From assembly GCA_934646005.1 (NCBI GenBank), contig CAKUED010000010.1:36461-100460 (forward strand): DNA of 64,000 bases, in the 5' to 3' direction. Below are positions 1 through 8,443 of this stretch, in pieces. The stretch comes from an uncultured Oscillospiraceae bacterium (lineage in GTDB: Bacteria; Bacillota; Clostridia; Oscillospirales; Oscillospiraceae). Within the stretch, counting starts at the first letter, position 1. The number at the start of each line of letters is the position of its first letter. A model generated the notes under the pieces. The model was not told the origin of the DNA and did not search any database. It saw only the letters and a program-made list of their open reading frames with translations. The position numbers were made by a program, and so were the translations under genes.

Positions 1-1
1 T

Positions 2-394
2 GCCGCCGTCTTTACGGACGTTCCGGCGGACGCGTGGTATCTCCCGGCGCTGAGCTGGGCGGTCGAGGCAGGCTGCGCCGGCGGCGTGGGCGGCGGTCGG
101 TTCGACCCGAACGGCAGCGTCACGCGCCAGCAGGCGGCGGCGATGCTCTTCCGCTACGCGGGCGGGCAGTCGGGCGGCGAGGCGCTGTTCACCGGCATCT
201 ATGACGCGCAGTATTCCGACAGCGCCGCCATTGCCGCCTGGGCAAAGCCCGCGATGTATTGGGCGGTATTTCATGAAGTGATCTCCGGCGTGGGCGCGGA
301 CCGTATCGCACCGACCGCCCCCGCCACGCGCGCGCAGGTGGCTGCGATCCTCCTGCGCTATCTCGACCAGAATACAGGGGAGGAAGAAGCATGA
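2..394 (+). CDS. SLH-domain surface protein, C-terminal fragment
   Basis: The reading frame is open from the first complete codon of the window, so the 5' part lies upstream. The visible 130 residues are S-layer homology (SLH) repeats. One starts with FTDVPADAWY and contains GRFDPNGSVTRQQAAAML; a second, more divergent one ends in PTAPATRAQVAAILLRYL. SLH domains hold proteins non-covalently on the cell wall, usually through pyruvylated wall polymer. The stop overlaps the next start as ATGA, so this gene is probably translationally coupled to the dockerin gene. The missing N-terminus would carry the functional domain, so no activity can be given. Confidence 0.85.
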   Translation, partial: AAVFTDVPADAWYLPALSWAVEAGCAGGVGGGRFDPNGSVTRQQAAAMLFRYAGGQSGGEALFTGIYDAQYSDSAAIAAWAKPAMYWAVFHEVISGVGADRIAPTAPATRAQVAAILLRYLDQNTGEEEA

Positions 395-999
395 GAAAGG
401 GCATAAGAAGAGCGCTGCTGCTCGCGCTGGTGCTGGCGCTGCTGTGCATCGGCGCACTGGCGGCGGACAAGGCGACGCTCACGCAAGACGCGACGCAGGC
501 GGCTGCCTACACCGTAAAGCTGCTGGATGCCGACGGCAAGGAAGTCACGCCGGTCGATGGCAAGTACGAGGGCGTTGAAAAGTTCCAACTGAACTACGAA
601 AACGCGACGGGCGAACAGCTCGTGATGCTGCTGCTGGACAGCGCCGTGCCGACCGAAAACAACATTTACTACATTGACCAGAAATCCGGCAGCGGCAGCT
701 TTACCATCTACCCCAAGCAGATGATGAGCGGCACATACCATCTGATGGTTGCCAACACGAGCTGCAACAAGGCGGCTGAGATCGTGTATGAAGCGGATTA
801 CATTCTGGGTGACGCGAACGGTGACGGTAAAGTTACCGCGTCTGACGCTACTTCGGTTCTGCGCCACGCTGCAAAGATCGAGTATATTACGGTGGCGAAT
901 CTGCTAAAAGCGGCAGACGTGAACAAGGACGGCGATGTCACAACAGCGGACGCAACAAAGCTGCTGAGATTCATCGCAAAAATTGACACAGAGCTCTGA
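391..999 (+). CDS. Small secreted dockerin type I protein
   Basis: This 202-residue protein has a clear signal peptide (MRKGIRRALLLALVLALLCIG, cleaved near ALAA). Residues about 30-135 are a beta-rich domain I do not recognise. Residues about 137-202 form a dockerin: two calcium-loop repeats, GDANGDGKVTASDATSVLR and ADVNKDGDVTTADATKLLR, each with the D-x-N-x-D-G-x-V and S/T-A-D-A signature. Dockerins bind cohesin domains. The next gene carries a cohesin-like domain plus SLH repeats, so this product could dock onto that cell-surface protein. No catalytic domain is present, so it looks like an adaptor or accessory subunit. Confidence 0.85.
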   Translation: MRKGIRRALLLALVLALLCIGALAADKATLTQDATQAAAYTVKLLDADGKEVTPVDGKYEGVEKFQLNYENATGEQLVMLLLDSAVPTENNIYYIDQKSGSGSFTIYPKQMMSGTYHLMVANTSCNKAAEIVYEADYILGDANGDGKVTASDATSVLRHAAKIEYITVANLLKAADVNKDGDVTTADATKLLRFIAKIDTEL

Positions 1000-1045
1000 A
1001 ACACCTTTGTAAATAAACCTGATAAAACGGGAGGCGGTTGACGAA

Positions 1046-4000
1046 ATGAAACGTGTATTGGCATTTATCCTTGCGCTTGTGATGACCATGTCGTTGTTCA
1101 CGGTTTGTGGCTTCGCGGCTGGTTCGACAGGCAACTCGGATATGGAAGTGAATCCCCCGGAGGGGAAAACGATGACAGACCTTGTCGTGGGTGACACGGT
1201 AACGGTCGTACTTAAAAATAAGGCAATGACTGTTTCGTCGTTTGCGTGCGGCGTTGCCTTTGACAAAGAGCGGTTCACCTGTGAATCCATTGTGGGCACG
1301 GGCAAGAATCCGAACAAGTATTATCTGACGGATGAGTATGATGAGACGGTCGCGAACACGGCAGCGTCCAAAACGACTGAATCCAACAACACCGGCACAG
1401 TGGGCTTTACCTGGGGCGGTACGGAAGACACCAACTACGTCGCCGGTACGATCGCAACGATCACCTTCACCGTCAAGGGGATCGGCACGGCAACGCCCTT
1501 CACCCTCTATGAGGACAGCGACGGCGCTAACGGCATGAAGAGCGATTCCATTATGCAAGTCGAGGCAAAAGCCTATGCTGAGCTTAGCGGTTTCGTTGGC
1601 TTTAACCTTGAAAAGCCGCGCAAGGGCGGCACGCCGCAGACCAACGTGAACAACACGAGCGTTACCGGCACAGTCTACTATACCGGCACGGTCACATGGT
1701 CACCCGATCACACGACGTTCGCGCCCGGTACTGAGTATACCGCAAACGTTACGCTCACACCGAGCGCGGGCTATAAGTTCGTTCCCAGTGGTACGAACGC
1801 AACGAAGATCAGCTATCCTGACGGGACTGTGAGCAACCTGACGGTTGCCGCTGACGGTAGTTCGCTGACCTTTACCGTTCCGTTCGCGGCAACGGAAAAA
1901 GCAGACAAGCTGGGCGGCACGGTCACGATCGACGGTGCGACCGATGGCAAGGCAAAATTCGGCGATACGCTGACTGCAACACCCAATCTGAACTACGGCA
2001 ACGAAACTCCGGGCACGCTGGGCTATCGGTGGATGCGCGACGACAAAGGCATTGCCAACGCGAGCAGCAATACCTATACCACTGTGGAAGCGGACGTCGG
2101 TCATACTATTTCGGTCGAGGTCTGGAACTCCAACAACACCGGCAGCGTGACCAGCGCCGCCGTGACCATTGAAAAGGCGGACTATGCGGGCGCAGCGCCT
2201 GCCGCGCCGACAGTCGATGGGGACGACCTTCTTGCGGTGACGGATAGATCCATCACACTGACCTACACTACCGAGGGCGAATACGAATTTGCCTGCGTTG
2301 CGAAGGACGGAAACGTTGCGAACGCCACATGGCAGACCGACAAGACCTTTGGAAATTTGCAGCCCAACACGGAGTATGACTTCTACGCCCGCGTTAGGGC
2401 GACGAACACGACCAACGCCTCTGCCCCCTCGGCAAAGGTGACTGCGAGAACAGCCAAGTCTACCGCTCCTGCGGAGTTCACGGAGAACACACTCCTGAAG
2501 GGGATCAAAGCGTACTCCGGCGAGTACGACGGCGCTGAACATGATGCGTTCACGGTCAGCCTGCCCGAAGGATGGTCTGTGCAGTATGCGCGAGCGAATG
2601 CAGATGGCGTTGTCTGGACGGATAGCGTATCGAAGGTACGCAATGTAGCGGACTCTGCTGCGTATATCGTTAAGTTCACGCACGATGACTATAACCCGGT
2701 CGTGCCCACCCAGCAATTTGAAGTGAAGGTCACCCCGAAGGACATCAGCCGGAAGGACGGCGTGACCATCGTGACTCCCAGCTACGATAAGCCGACCTAC
2801 ACCGGCGAAAAGGTCAGCCCGAAGAACCTCAAGCTCTACTGGGCAACGGGTAAGGAACTGACCGTGGGCACGGACGTTACAATTGATGACTCCGCCTTCG
2901 AGAATATCAACCGCCCGAACGGTACGATCACCGTGACGGCTGTTGAAGGCGGCAATTACAAAGGCTCTTGCAATGTCTATTTTAGCATCCAGCCCAAGAC
3001 CATCACGCCGACGATCGCAGCGATCCCAGCTCAGACGTATACGGGCGGCAAGCTGACCCCGTACTTCAGCGTTCGCACCGAAAGCGGCTCTGCCATGACT
3101 GTGGGCAAGGATTACACTGTGTCCTACGCGAACAACGAGGATGCTGGCACAGCGACCGTGACGCTCCATCCCATTTCTGAGACCGAGGGCACGAGCAACT
3201 ACACATTTACGGACAACATCTACACCGCGAACTTCACGATCAATAAAGCGGCGTTCCCCAACAGCACGATAGCCTCTATGAACGTGCGCAGCAACGAAGC
3301 AAAAACAGGTGTGCAGTATAAACTGCCCACGCTGATGAACGTGACAGGCGCAACGTATGGTGCTGTCACCACCGAAGGCGATTTGATTACCAACGCCACT
3401 CTGGGTGCGAATGACACGCTGACCTTCGACACCAGCGCGAAGCCGGATGGCACTGTGGGCAAGATCAAGGTCACGATCACGGAAGGAAAGAACTACCTTG
3501 GCGATACCTTTGTGCTGACCGTCACCGCGAAGGACAAAGAGGACGCGGACGTGTCGATCACGGACGACACGGTGACCGGCACTGTGACCTACGGCAGGAC
3601 CTTCACCGCAACGGCTTCCGCTGCGAATCCGGGCACGGCTGCCGGGAGCTGGACGTGGGAATCCTCTGACCCCAGCATTTTGGAGATCGTCAGCGGTCAG
3701 GGGACAAACAAGGTCGAGGTCAAGGCTGTAAAGGCGAGCACCACCGGCGCGACCCTGACGGCAAAGTATTCCAGCGAGACCCATGAGGATACTGCTACGA
3801 CGAATGCCTATACGGTCGCTCAGCAGCCCATCGCGGTTGCGTACATCGATCTGAAGGATCGTGAATATGACGGTACGCTGGTGGTCTATCCCGCAGACAT
3901 TGATACGAGCAAGATGTCGATCGGCGGCAAATTTGCAGGGGATGATGTTTCCGTAATCGTGACCGGCGGCAGTTACGATGAGAAAAATGTCGGTTCGCGC

Positions 4001-5479
4001 ACGGCGGAGCTGGATCTCGAGCTGCACGGTGCAGCAAAGGACAACTATTATCTCCCCGTTCCGACCTACACGGTCGAGAATGCAAAGATCACCCCGAAGG
4101 ATGTCACCATCATCGGCGCGACCGTGGCTCCCAGCAAGGAATACGACGGTACGACCAACGCTGACATCACCAGCACCAGCTATACGGTAGTCGGTGCGGT
4201 CACTGGCGACAAGGTGAGTGTCGATGCCGCGAACGCAAAGGCGAGCTATGAGAGCAAGGACGTTGGCACGGGCAAGCCCGTCAGGTTCAGCGGCTTCTCG
4301 CTGACGGGCGACGACGCGAAGAACTACAAGCTGACCGCCCAGCCCACCACCACGGCGGACATCACAAGGAGAACGCTCACGGTCACGGGCATCACGGTCG
4401 CCGACAAGACCTATGACGCCACGACTGACGCACAGATCACGAACATTACCTATGACGGCATCGTGCCCGGCGAACAGGTCTACGCGAGAATACTTGCCAG
4501 CTTTGACGATGCGAACGCGGGCACAGATAAGACCGTAACGTTCAACGTCGATAGTCTTGCGGGCAAGGACGCCCGGAACTATCAGCTTTACACCAGCACC
4601 CTGCCTGTGGTGACGGCGACGATCCGCAAGGCACAGCTCGTCGGCGCGCCGGCGTTTGGCAAGATCACGAAGGCTGGCACGAAGCTGTCCGAGGTCACCT
4701 ACGACCTCAGCGGCATCAAGGGCGTGAACGGTGAGGACGTATCGCCCGCGTTCAGCTGGACTGACGCTGCCGACACGGTCATTGAGGCGAACAAGAGCTA
4801 CAGCTGGACGATCAGCACGACGAACACGAACTACGAATCTCCGCTGACCGGCTCGACCGTGCTGTATCCTGTTTCCACGAGCTACAGCGAGCAGGTCAAG
4901 AAGCAGTCCGAGGAGTTCGAGGCGAAAAAGCGCGGCGAGCTGCCCGAGGACGAGTTGGACTTCCGCGATGTGTATGAGGACGATTACTTCTTTGACGCCG
5001 TGCAGTGGGCTGCCGAAAACGGCATCACCGGCGGCGTGGGCAACGACCGCTTCGGTCCGAACCTCGATTGCAGCCGCGGGCAGACGATGACGTTCCTGTG
5101 GCGCGCGAGCGGCGAACCCGAACCCGATTCCTTCAGCACCGACCTCACCGACGTCGCTGCCGACAGCTACTACTATGAGGCTGTTCTGTGGGCAATGCAG
5201 GAGGGCGTCACCACCGGCGCGGGCGCGGGCCGCTTCGCTCCCGACGCGACCGTCACGCGCGGTCAGTTCGTGACGTTCCTGTACCGTCTGGCGAACGCGT
5301 CCAGCGACGGTGTGCATCCGTTCGCGGACGTTCCGGCTGGCTCGTACTACGAAAAGGCGATCGCCTGGGCATTTGCCGAGGGCATCACCAGAGGCACGAG
5401 CGGCACGACGTTCAGCCCCGACGCGCCCTGCACCAGAGCGCAGATCATCACCTTCCTGTACAGATACTTTAACAGGTAA
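1046..5479 (+). CDS. Large cohesin-like / MBG-repeat / SLH surface protein
   Basis: The product has 1477 residues. ATG at 1046 follows a GGGAGG site. Domains in order: a signal peptide (1-25); a cohesin-like beta domain (about 30-185, with VGDTVTVVLKN, VSSFACGVAFD and GTIATITFTVKGIG); Ig/fibronectin-like modules (about 200-480); a long run of MBG/YDG-type repeats (about 500-1280, recurrent YDG and YTG motifs such as SKEYDGTTNADIT); a short charged linker; and three SLH repeats (about 1305-1477). This is the layout of a cell-wall-anchored scaffold or adhesin. With the dockerin gene immediately upstream it may form a minimal cohesin-dockerin pair. The cohesin call rests on pattern only. No enzymatic domain is visible. 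Confidence 0.8.
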   Translation: MKRVLAFILALVMTMSLFTVCGFAAGSTGNSDMEVNPPEGKTMTDLVVGDTVTVVLKNKAMTVSSFACGVAFDKERFTCESIVGTGKNPNKYYLTDEYDETVANTAASKTTESNNTGTVGFTWGGTEDTNYVAGTIATITFTVKGIGTATPFTLYEDSDGANGMKSDSIMQVEAKAYAELSGFVGFNLEKPRKGGTPQTNVNNTSVTGTVYYTGTVTWSPDHTTFAPGTEYTANVTLTPSAGYKFVPSGTNATKISYPDGTVSNLTVAADGSSLTFTVPFAATEKADKLGGTVTIDGATDGKAKFGDTLTATPNLNYGNETPGTLGYRWMRDDKGIANASSNTYTTVEADVGHTISVEVWNSNNTGSVTSAAVTIEKADYAGAAPAAPTVDGDDLLAVTDRSITLTYTTEGEYEFACVAKDGNVANATWQTDKTFGNLQPNTEYDFYARVRATNTTNASAPSAKVTARTAKSTAPAEFTENTLLKGIKAYSGEYDGAEHDAFTVSLPEGWSVQYARANADGVVWTDSVSKVRNVADSAAYIVKFTHDDYNPVVPTQQFEVKVTPKDISRKDGVTIVTPSYDKPTYTGEKVSPKNLKLYWATGKELTVGTDVTIDDSAFENINRPNGTITVTAVEGGNYKGSCNVYFSIQPKTITPTIAAIPAQTYTGGKLTPYFSVRTESGSAMTVGKDYTVSYANNEDAGTATVTLHPISETEGTSNYTFTDNIYTANFTINKAAFPNSTIASMNVRSNEAKTGVQYKLPTLMNVTGATYGAVTTEGDLITNATLGANDTLTFDTSAKPDGTVGKIKVTITEGKNYLGDTFVLTVTAKDKEDADVSITDDTVTGTVTYGRTFTATASAANPGTAAGSWTWESSDPSILEIVSGQGTNKVEVKAVKASTTGATLTAKYSSETHEDTATTNAYTVAQQPIAVAYIDLKDREYDGTLVVYPADIDTSKMSIGGKFAGDDVSVIVTGGSYDEKNVGSRTAELDLELHGAAKDNYYLPVPTYTVENAKITPKDVTIIGATVAPSKEYDGTTNADITSTSYTVVGAVTGDKVSVDAANAKASYESKDVGTGKPVRFSGFSLTGDDAKNYKLTAQPTTTADITRRTLTVTGITVADKTYDATTDAQITNITYDGIVPGEQVYARILASFDDANAGTDKTVTFNVDSLAGKDARNYQLYTSTLPVVTATIRKAQLVGAPAFGKITKAGTKLSEVTYDLSGIKGVNGEDVSPAFSWTDAADTVIEANKSYSWTISTTNTNYESPLTGSTVLYPVSTSYSEQVKKQSEEFEAKKRGELPEDELDFRDVYEDDYFFDAVQWAAENGITGGVGNDRFGPNLDCSRGQTMTFLWRASGEPEPDSFSTDLTDVAADSYYYEAVLWAMQEGVTTGAGAGRFAPDATVTRGQFVTFLYRLANASSDGVHPFADVPAGSYYEKAIAWAFAEGITRGTSGTTFSPDAPCTRAQIITFLYRYFNR

Positions 5480-5496
5480 GGACGGGTAAAATTTCG

Positions 5497-5528
5497 CCCC
5501 CGCCCGGCTCACCGGGCGGGGGTATTTT
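5497..5528 (+). terminator. Rho-independent terminator after the surface-protein gene
   Basis: An 11-bp perfect GC-rich stem (CCCCCGCCCGG / CCGGGCGGGGG) with a 4-nt loop is followed by TATTTT. Confidence 0.9.
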
Positions 5529-5546
5529 GCAAGTCAGGAGAGAATC

Positions 5547-6749
5547 GTGAAAAACGCGAAGCTGAGAAAAAACGCAAAATACTGCGCAATGCAGGCGATC
5601 TACTGGATGCTTGCCTGCATCTGCGTCGCCTACGCGGGCGTGTTTCTGCCCGCGCGGGGCTATTCCAACGCCGAATACGGCATCATCATGGCGGTGGGCT
5701 ATGTGCTGGGGATGCTGCTCCAGCCGCTGGTCTCCAGCCTGACCGACCGCACCACGCGCCTGACAGCGACGCAGATGCTCGCCATCACGACGCTGGCGGT
5801 CGCGCTGCCGGTGACGGGGCTGGCGGTATTCAAAACGCGCGGGATCGCGCTGACTGTGAGCTATGTGTGCTTCCTCGCGTTCCAGCTCGTGCTGCAGCCG
5901 CTTGTAAATGCCTACTGCTTCTACCTGCAAACGCCGGAAGCGCCGATCCGCTTCGGCATCGCGCGCGGTTTTGGCTCGCTTGGCTGGGCGGGGCTGTCGG
6001 CGGTGATGGGCGGGATGGTCACGCGGCTGGGCGACCATATCCTGCCCTACGCGGCGCTCATTGTGCTGGCGCTGATGCTGGTGCTGCTGTATCTGTGCCA
6101 TCTGGAGGGACCGTCGCTCCTGCAGCAGTCAAAAACGCGCGGCGGCGCCGTCATGCGCTCCGAGCTGACGCTGCGAAGCCTGTTTGGAAAATACCACGGC
6201 TTTTTGTTCCTGCTGATCGGCAATATGTTCATATTCTTCGGGCATTCGCAGATCGATAATTTCCCGTATCAGGTGCTGACGAATGTCGGCGGCAACAGCA
6301 CAACGCTGGGGCTGTTCATCGCGTATACCGCCCTGCTGGAGATCCCGTTCATGTTCCTGTCTGACCGCGTCTGCGAAAAGCTGACGTATCAGCGTGTGCT
6401 GCGCCTGTCCGCTGCGTTTTTTGTGGTCAAGGCGGCGCTGCTGTTTGCAATGCGGTCACTCGCGGGTGTGTTCATCTCGAACTCGTTCCAGATCGTGTCG
6501 TTCGCGCTGTTTGTTCCGGCGGCGGTCATCTACGCCGGGAATGTTGCGGGGGCGCAGGATGCCAACAAGGCGCAGTCGCTCGTGACTGCCACGACCACCG
6601 CCGGCAACATCCTCACCAGCGCCGTGGGAGGTCTCCTCATCGACGGCATCGGCGTGTACGGAATGCTGGGCGTCGGTGTGGTGGTGACGCTCATCGGCGC
6701 GCTGTTCGTCATCTGCGGCATCGGCAAAAAAGCACTGAAGGTAGTGTAA
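5547..6749 (+). CDS. MFS transporter (MFS_1-like, sugar/nucleoside-symporter type)
   Basis: This 400-residue membrane protein starts at GTG 5547, six bases after AGGAG. It has about twelve hydrophobic segments and the cytoplasmic-loop signature after TM2 (SLTDRTTRLT; equivalent LSDRVCEKLTYQRV in the second half). It contains GIARGFGSLGWA, typical of the LacY/PPP-like branch of the major facilitator superfamily. It probably works as an H+-coupled symporter or exporter at the cytoplasmic membrane. The substrate cannot be read from sequence. It is monocistronic, lying between two terminators. Confidence 0.8.
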   Translation: MKNAKLRKNAKYCAMQAIYWMLACICVAYAGVFLPARGYSNAEYGIIMAVGYVLGMLLQPLVSSLTDRTTRLTATQMLAITTLAVALPVTGLAVFKTRGIALTVSYVCFLAFQLVLQPLVNAYCFYLQTPEAPIRFGIARGFGSLGWAGLSAVMGGMVTRLGDHILPYAALIVLALMLVLLYLCHLEGPSLLQQSKTRGGAVMRSELTLRSLFGKYHGFLFLLIGNMFIFFGHSQIDNFPYQVLTNVGGNSTTLGLFIAYTALLEIPFMFLSDRVCEKLTYQRVLRLSAAFFVVKAALLFAMRSLAGVFISNSFQIVSFALFVPAAVIYAGNVAGAQDANKAQSLVTATTTAGNILTSAVGGLLIDGIGVYGMLGVGVVVTLIGALFVICGIGKKALKVV

Positions 6750-6754
6750 AAATT

Positions 6755-6788
6755 CTGAGGACTCGTTTGAGTCCTCAGATTATCTTTA
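6755..6788 (+). terminator. Terminator of the MFS gene
   Basis: Perfect 10-bp stem CTGAGGACTC / GAGTCCTCAG with loop GTTT, followed by a weak T-rich tract. Confidence 0.8.
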
Positions 6789-6796
6789 TATAAAAT

Positions 6797-6982
6797 AGCC
6801 TCGCAGAGTTTCGCCGCCGCAGCGGCGAAAATGATGTAAATCGTTTTGTCCGGCGGCGTGTACGTCGGACAAAACACACTACGCACTGCGGAGTGTAGAA
6901 TTTTTGCGCTTGCGCAAAAACTATGCGCGCAGCAGGGCGCAAACCTCTCAAACGAAAACCCAGCGAAGCGGTTTTCATTTGA
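6797..6982 (-). repeat. Multi-hairpin intergenic repeat, copy 1
   Basis: On the minus strand this reads as the same ordered element found at 12906, 54050 and 59629: a TCAAACGAAAACC-type stem, a TTTTTGCGC/GCGCAAAAA stem, a stem enclosing the loop ACGTACACGCCGC, a GC-rich stem, and the end motif CTCTGCGAGGC. Here the third stem is TTTTGTCCG/CGGACAAAA instead of TTTTTGCCG/CGGCAAAAA, and the fourth is TTTCGCCGC/GCGGCGAAA. Both stay paired. The element fills most of the gap between two convergent genes. Confidence 0.85.
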
Positions 6983-6986
6983 ATGC

Positions 6987-7022
6987 AAAAGCGGGAGAAT
7001 CCTTTTGGATTCTCCCGCTTTT
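6987..7022 (-). terminator. Terminator of the small HPr-like gene
   Basis: A 16-bp perfect inverted repeat, AAAAGCGGGAGAATCC / GGATTCTCCCGCTTTT, with loop TTTT. It lies just 3' of the minus-strand gene at 7060-7323 and abuts repeat copy 1, where the other copies also carry a variable hairpin. Confidence 0.85.
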
Positions 7023-7059
7023 GCAACATCAGTCGCCGCCATTGCAGCGCCTGTGGACT

Positions 7060-7323
7060 TTATTTTGCCTTCGCTTCCGCTTCCTGCTCATCCTCAAGCT
7101 CTGTCACGAACTCGAGCATCTTCGCCTCGTCCTCGCGGCAGGTGGTGAACAGCTCCAGGCTGTCGCCTGCTTCGCTGAGGAGCTGACCGAGCGCGATATA
7201 CTGGCTCAGCGAGCTTTTCAGGTTCAGAACGTCGCCCTCCGGGGACTTCAGCAGCACGTCGTGTTCGCAGCTAGCGATCGCCTTGCGGAATGCGTCAACT
7301 TCCTTGATGTTTTTCAGCTTCAT
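7060..7323 (-). CDS. Small protein resembling an HPr-like fold (hypothetical)
   Basis: The product has 87 residues, and ATG follows GGGAGG at good spacing. The segment LKSPEGDVLNLKSSLSQYIALGQLL has the pattern of the HPr regulatory-site region (a short strand, then a Ser-containing helix). The phosphorylatable His15 motif (GLHARPA-like) of true HPr is absent, and the C-terminus is acidic with EAEAKAK. It may be a non-catalytic HPr-like regulator; hprK at 49874 makes the idea testable. The family assignment is weak, but expression is well supported by a promoter and a strong terminator. Confidence 0.6.
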   Translation of the reverse strand: MKLKNIKEVDAFRKAIASCEHDVLLKSPEGDVLNLKSSLSQYIALGQLLSEAGDSLELFTTCREDEAKMLEFVTELEDEQEAEAKAK

Positions 7324-7372
7324 AATGATTGCCTCCCATGCAATTTTTTCTTTGATTTCTGATTACGCCCGT

Positions 7373-7401
7373 ATTGTAAAGAGTTTTTGCCGGAAATGCA
7401 A
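7373..7401 (-). promoter_or_regulatory. Sigma-A promoter of the HPr-like gene
   Basis: On the minus strand TTGCAT (7401-7396) and TACAAT (7378-7373) are separated by 17 bp. The start codon lies 50 bp downstream. Confidence 0.65.
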
Positions 7402-7657
7402 GACCAAAACTATACGAACTGAACAAAAATATGCTGCGAGTTTTGGACAAATTGCACAACCGGCGCGCGGATGGGGGACGCCGACTGAAAATCGCTGCAT
7501 CCAGTATACAGGAAAAATCGCCGCCTGTCCAGCGGGTTGCGGCAATTCACAACTTTTTTCCATGCGACTATGCAAATAAATCGTTTTGTGCTATACTATC
7601 TGGTATTCAAAGCGACCGCCCGCGCGTACGGGCTGCCCCGAAACGGAGGAAACTGGT
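7402..7657 (+). promoter_or_regulatory. Intergenic region with proB promoter
   Basis: This gap separates the divergent HPr-like gene and proB. An extended -10, TG-C-TATACT, sits at 7589-7597, about 60 bp before proB; the -35 is poor. AACGGAGG at 7643-7650 is the proB ribosome site. I see no riboswitch or other gene here. Confidence 0.5.
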
Positions 7658-8443
7658 ATGCAGAAGCAGCAGACCGTGGTGTTCAAGGTCGGCACCTCGA
7701 CCCTGACGCATGAAAACGGCAAAACGAACATCCGCCGGCTGGAGGAGCTGGTGATGACGCTCTCGGATCTTGCGAACGCCGGCATCCGCGTGGTGCTGGT
7801 CACGTCCGGCGCGATCGGCGTGGGCGTGGGCAAGCTCGGTCTGCCGGAGCGACCTCGCGATACTGCCGGAAAGCAGGCGGCGGCGACCGTTGGGCAGTGC
7901 GAGCTGATGTTCATGTATGACAAAATGTTCTCGCAGTACGGGCACACGGTCGGGCAGCTCCTCATCACGCGTGAGGACGTGGACGACCCCAAGCGGCACG
8001 ACAATCTTGTCGCGGCGTTCTCGCGGCTGTTTGAATTTGGCGCGATCCCGGTCATCAACGAAAATGACGCCGTGGCGGTCGAGGAGATCGTGTACGGCGA
8101 TAACGATTCGCTGTCGGCGGTGGTGGCGACGCTCATCCACGCGGACAAGCTGGTGATCCTGACGGAGACAGACGGGCTGTACACCGCCGACCCGACGGTC
8201 GATCCTGCGGCGTACCGCATTGCGGAGGTGCCGGAGATCACGGATGAGATCCTTGCCTGCGCCTCGTCGCACGGGACAAAGCTCGGCACAGGCGGCATGA
8301 CAACCAAGGTGCACGCCGCGCAGATCGCAACGGCGGCTGGTATTGATACATACGTTATCTGCGGGCGCGACACGCACAATATTTACAGGCTCATGGACGG
8401 CGAGCGCGTGGGCACGCATTTTTGCGCAAGGAGGAACGGATGA
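7658..8443 (+). CDS. proB: Glutamate 5-kinase
   Basis: ProB phosphorylates L-glutamate to glutamyl-5-phosphate, the first step of proline synthesis. The start at 7658 is set by CGGAGGA seven bases upstream. The protein has 261 residues, all amino-acid-kinase domain: VVFKVGTSTLT at the N-terminus, VTSGAIGVGVGKLG, INENDAV and GTGGMTTKVHAA. The C-terminal PUA domain found in many ProB proteins (about 370 residues) is absent, as in other short forms. It overlaps proA as ATGA and heads the proBAC operon. Confidence 0.95.
   Translation: MQKQQTVVFKVGTSTLTHENGKTNIRRLEELVMTLSDLANAGIRVVLVTSGAIGVGVGKLGLPERPRDTAGKQAAATVGQCELMFMYDKMFSQYGHTVGQLLITREDVDDPKRHDNLVAAFSRLFEFGAIPVINENDAVAVEEIVYGDNDSLSAVVATLIHADKLVILTETDGLYTADPTVDPAAYRIAEVPEITDEILACASSHGTKLGTGGMTTKVHAAQIATAAGIDTYVICGRDTHNIYRLMDGERVGTHFCARRNG

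Noticed and set aside
1700..5512. 1270-codon open frame antisense to the cohesin-MBG-SLH gene
   Set aside because: It mirrors the codon bias of the GC-rich repeats on the plus strand, has no ribosome site or family motif, and the plus-strand protein is clearly real.
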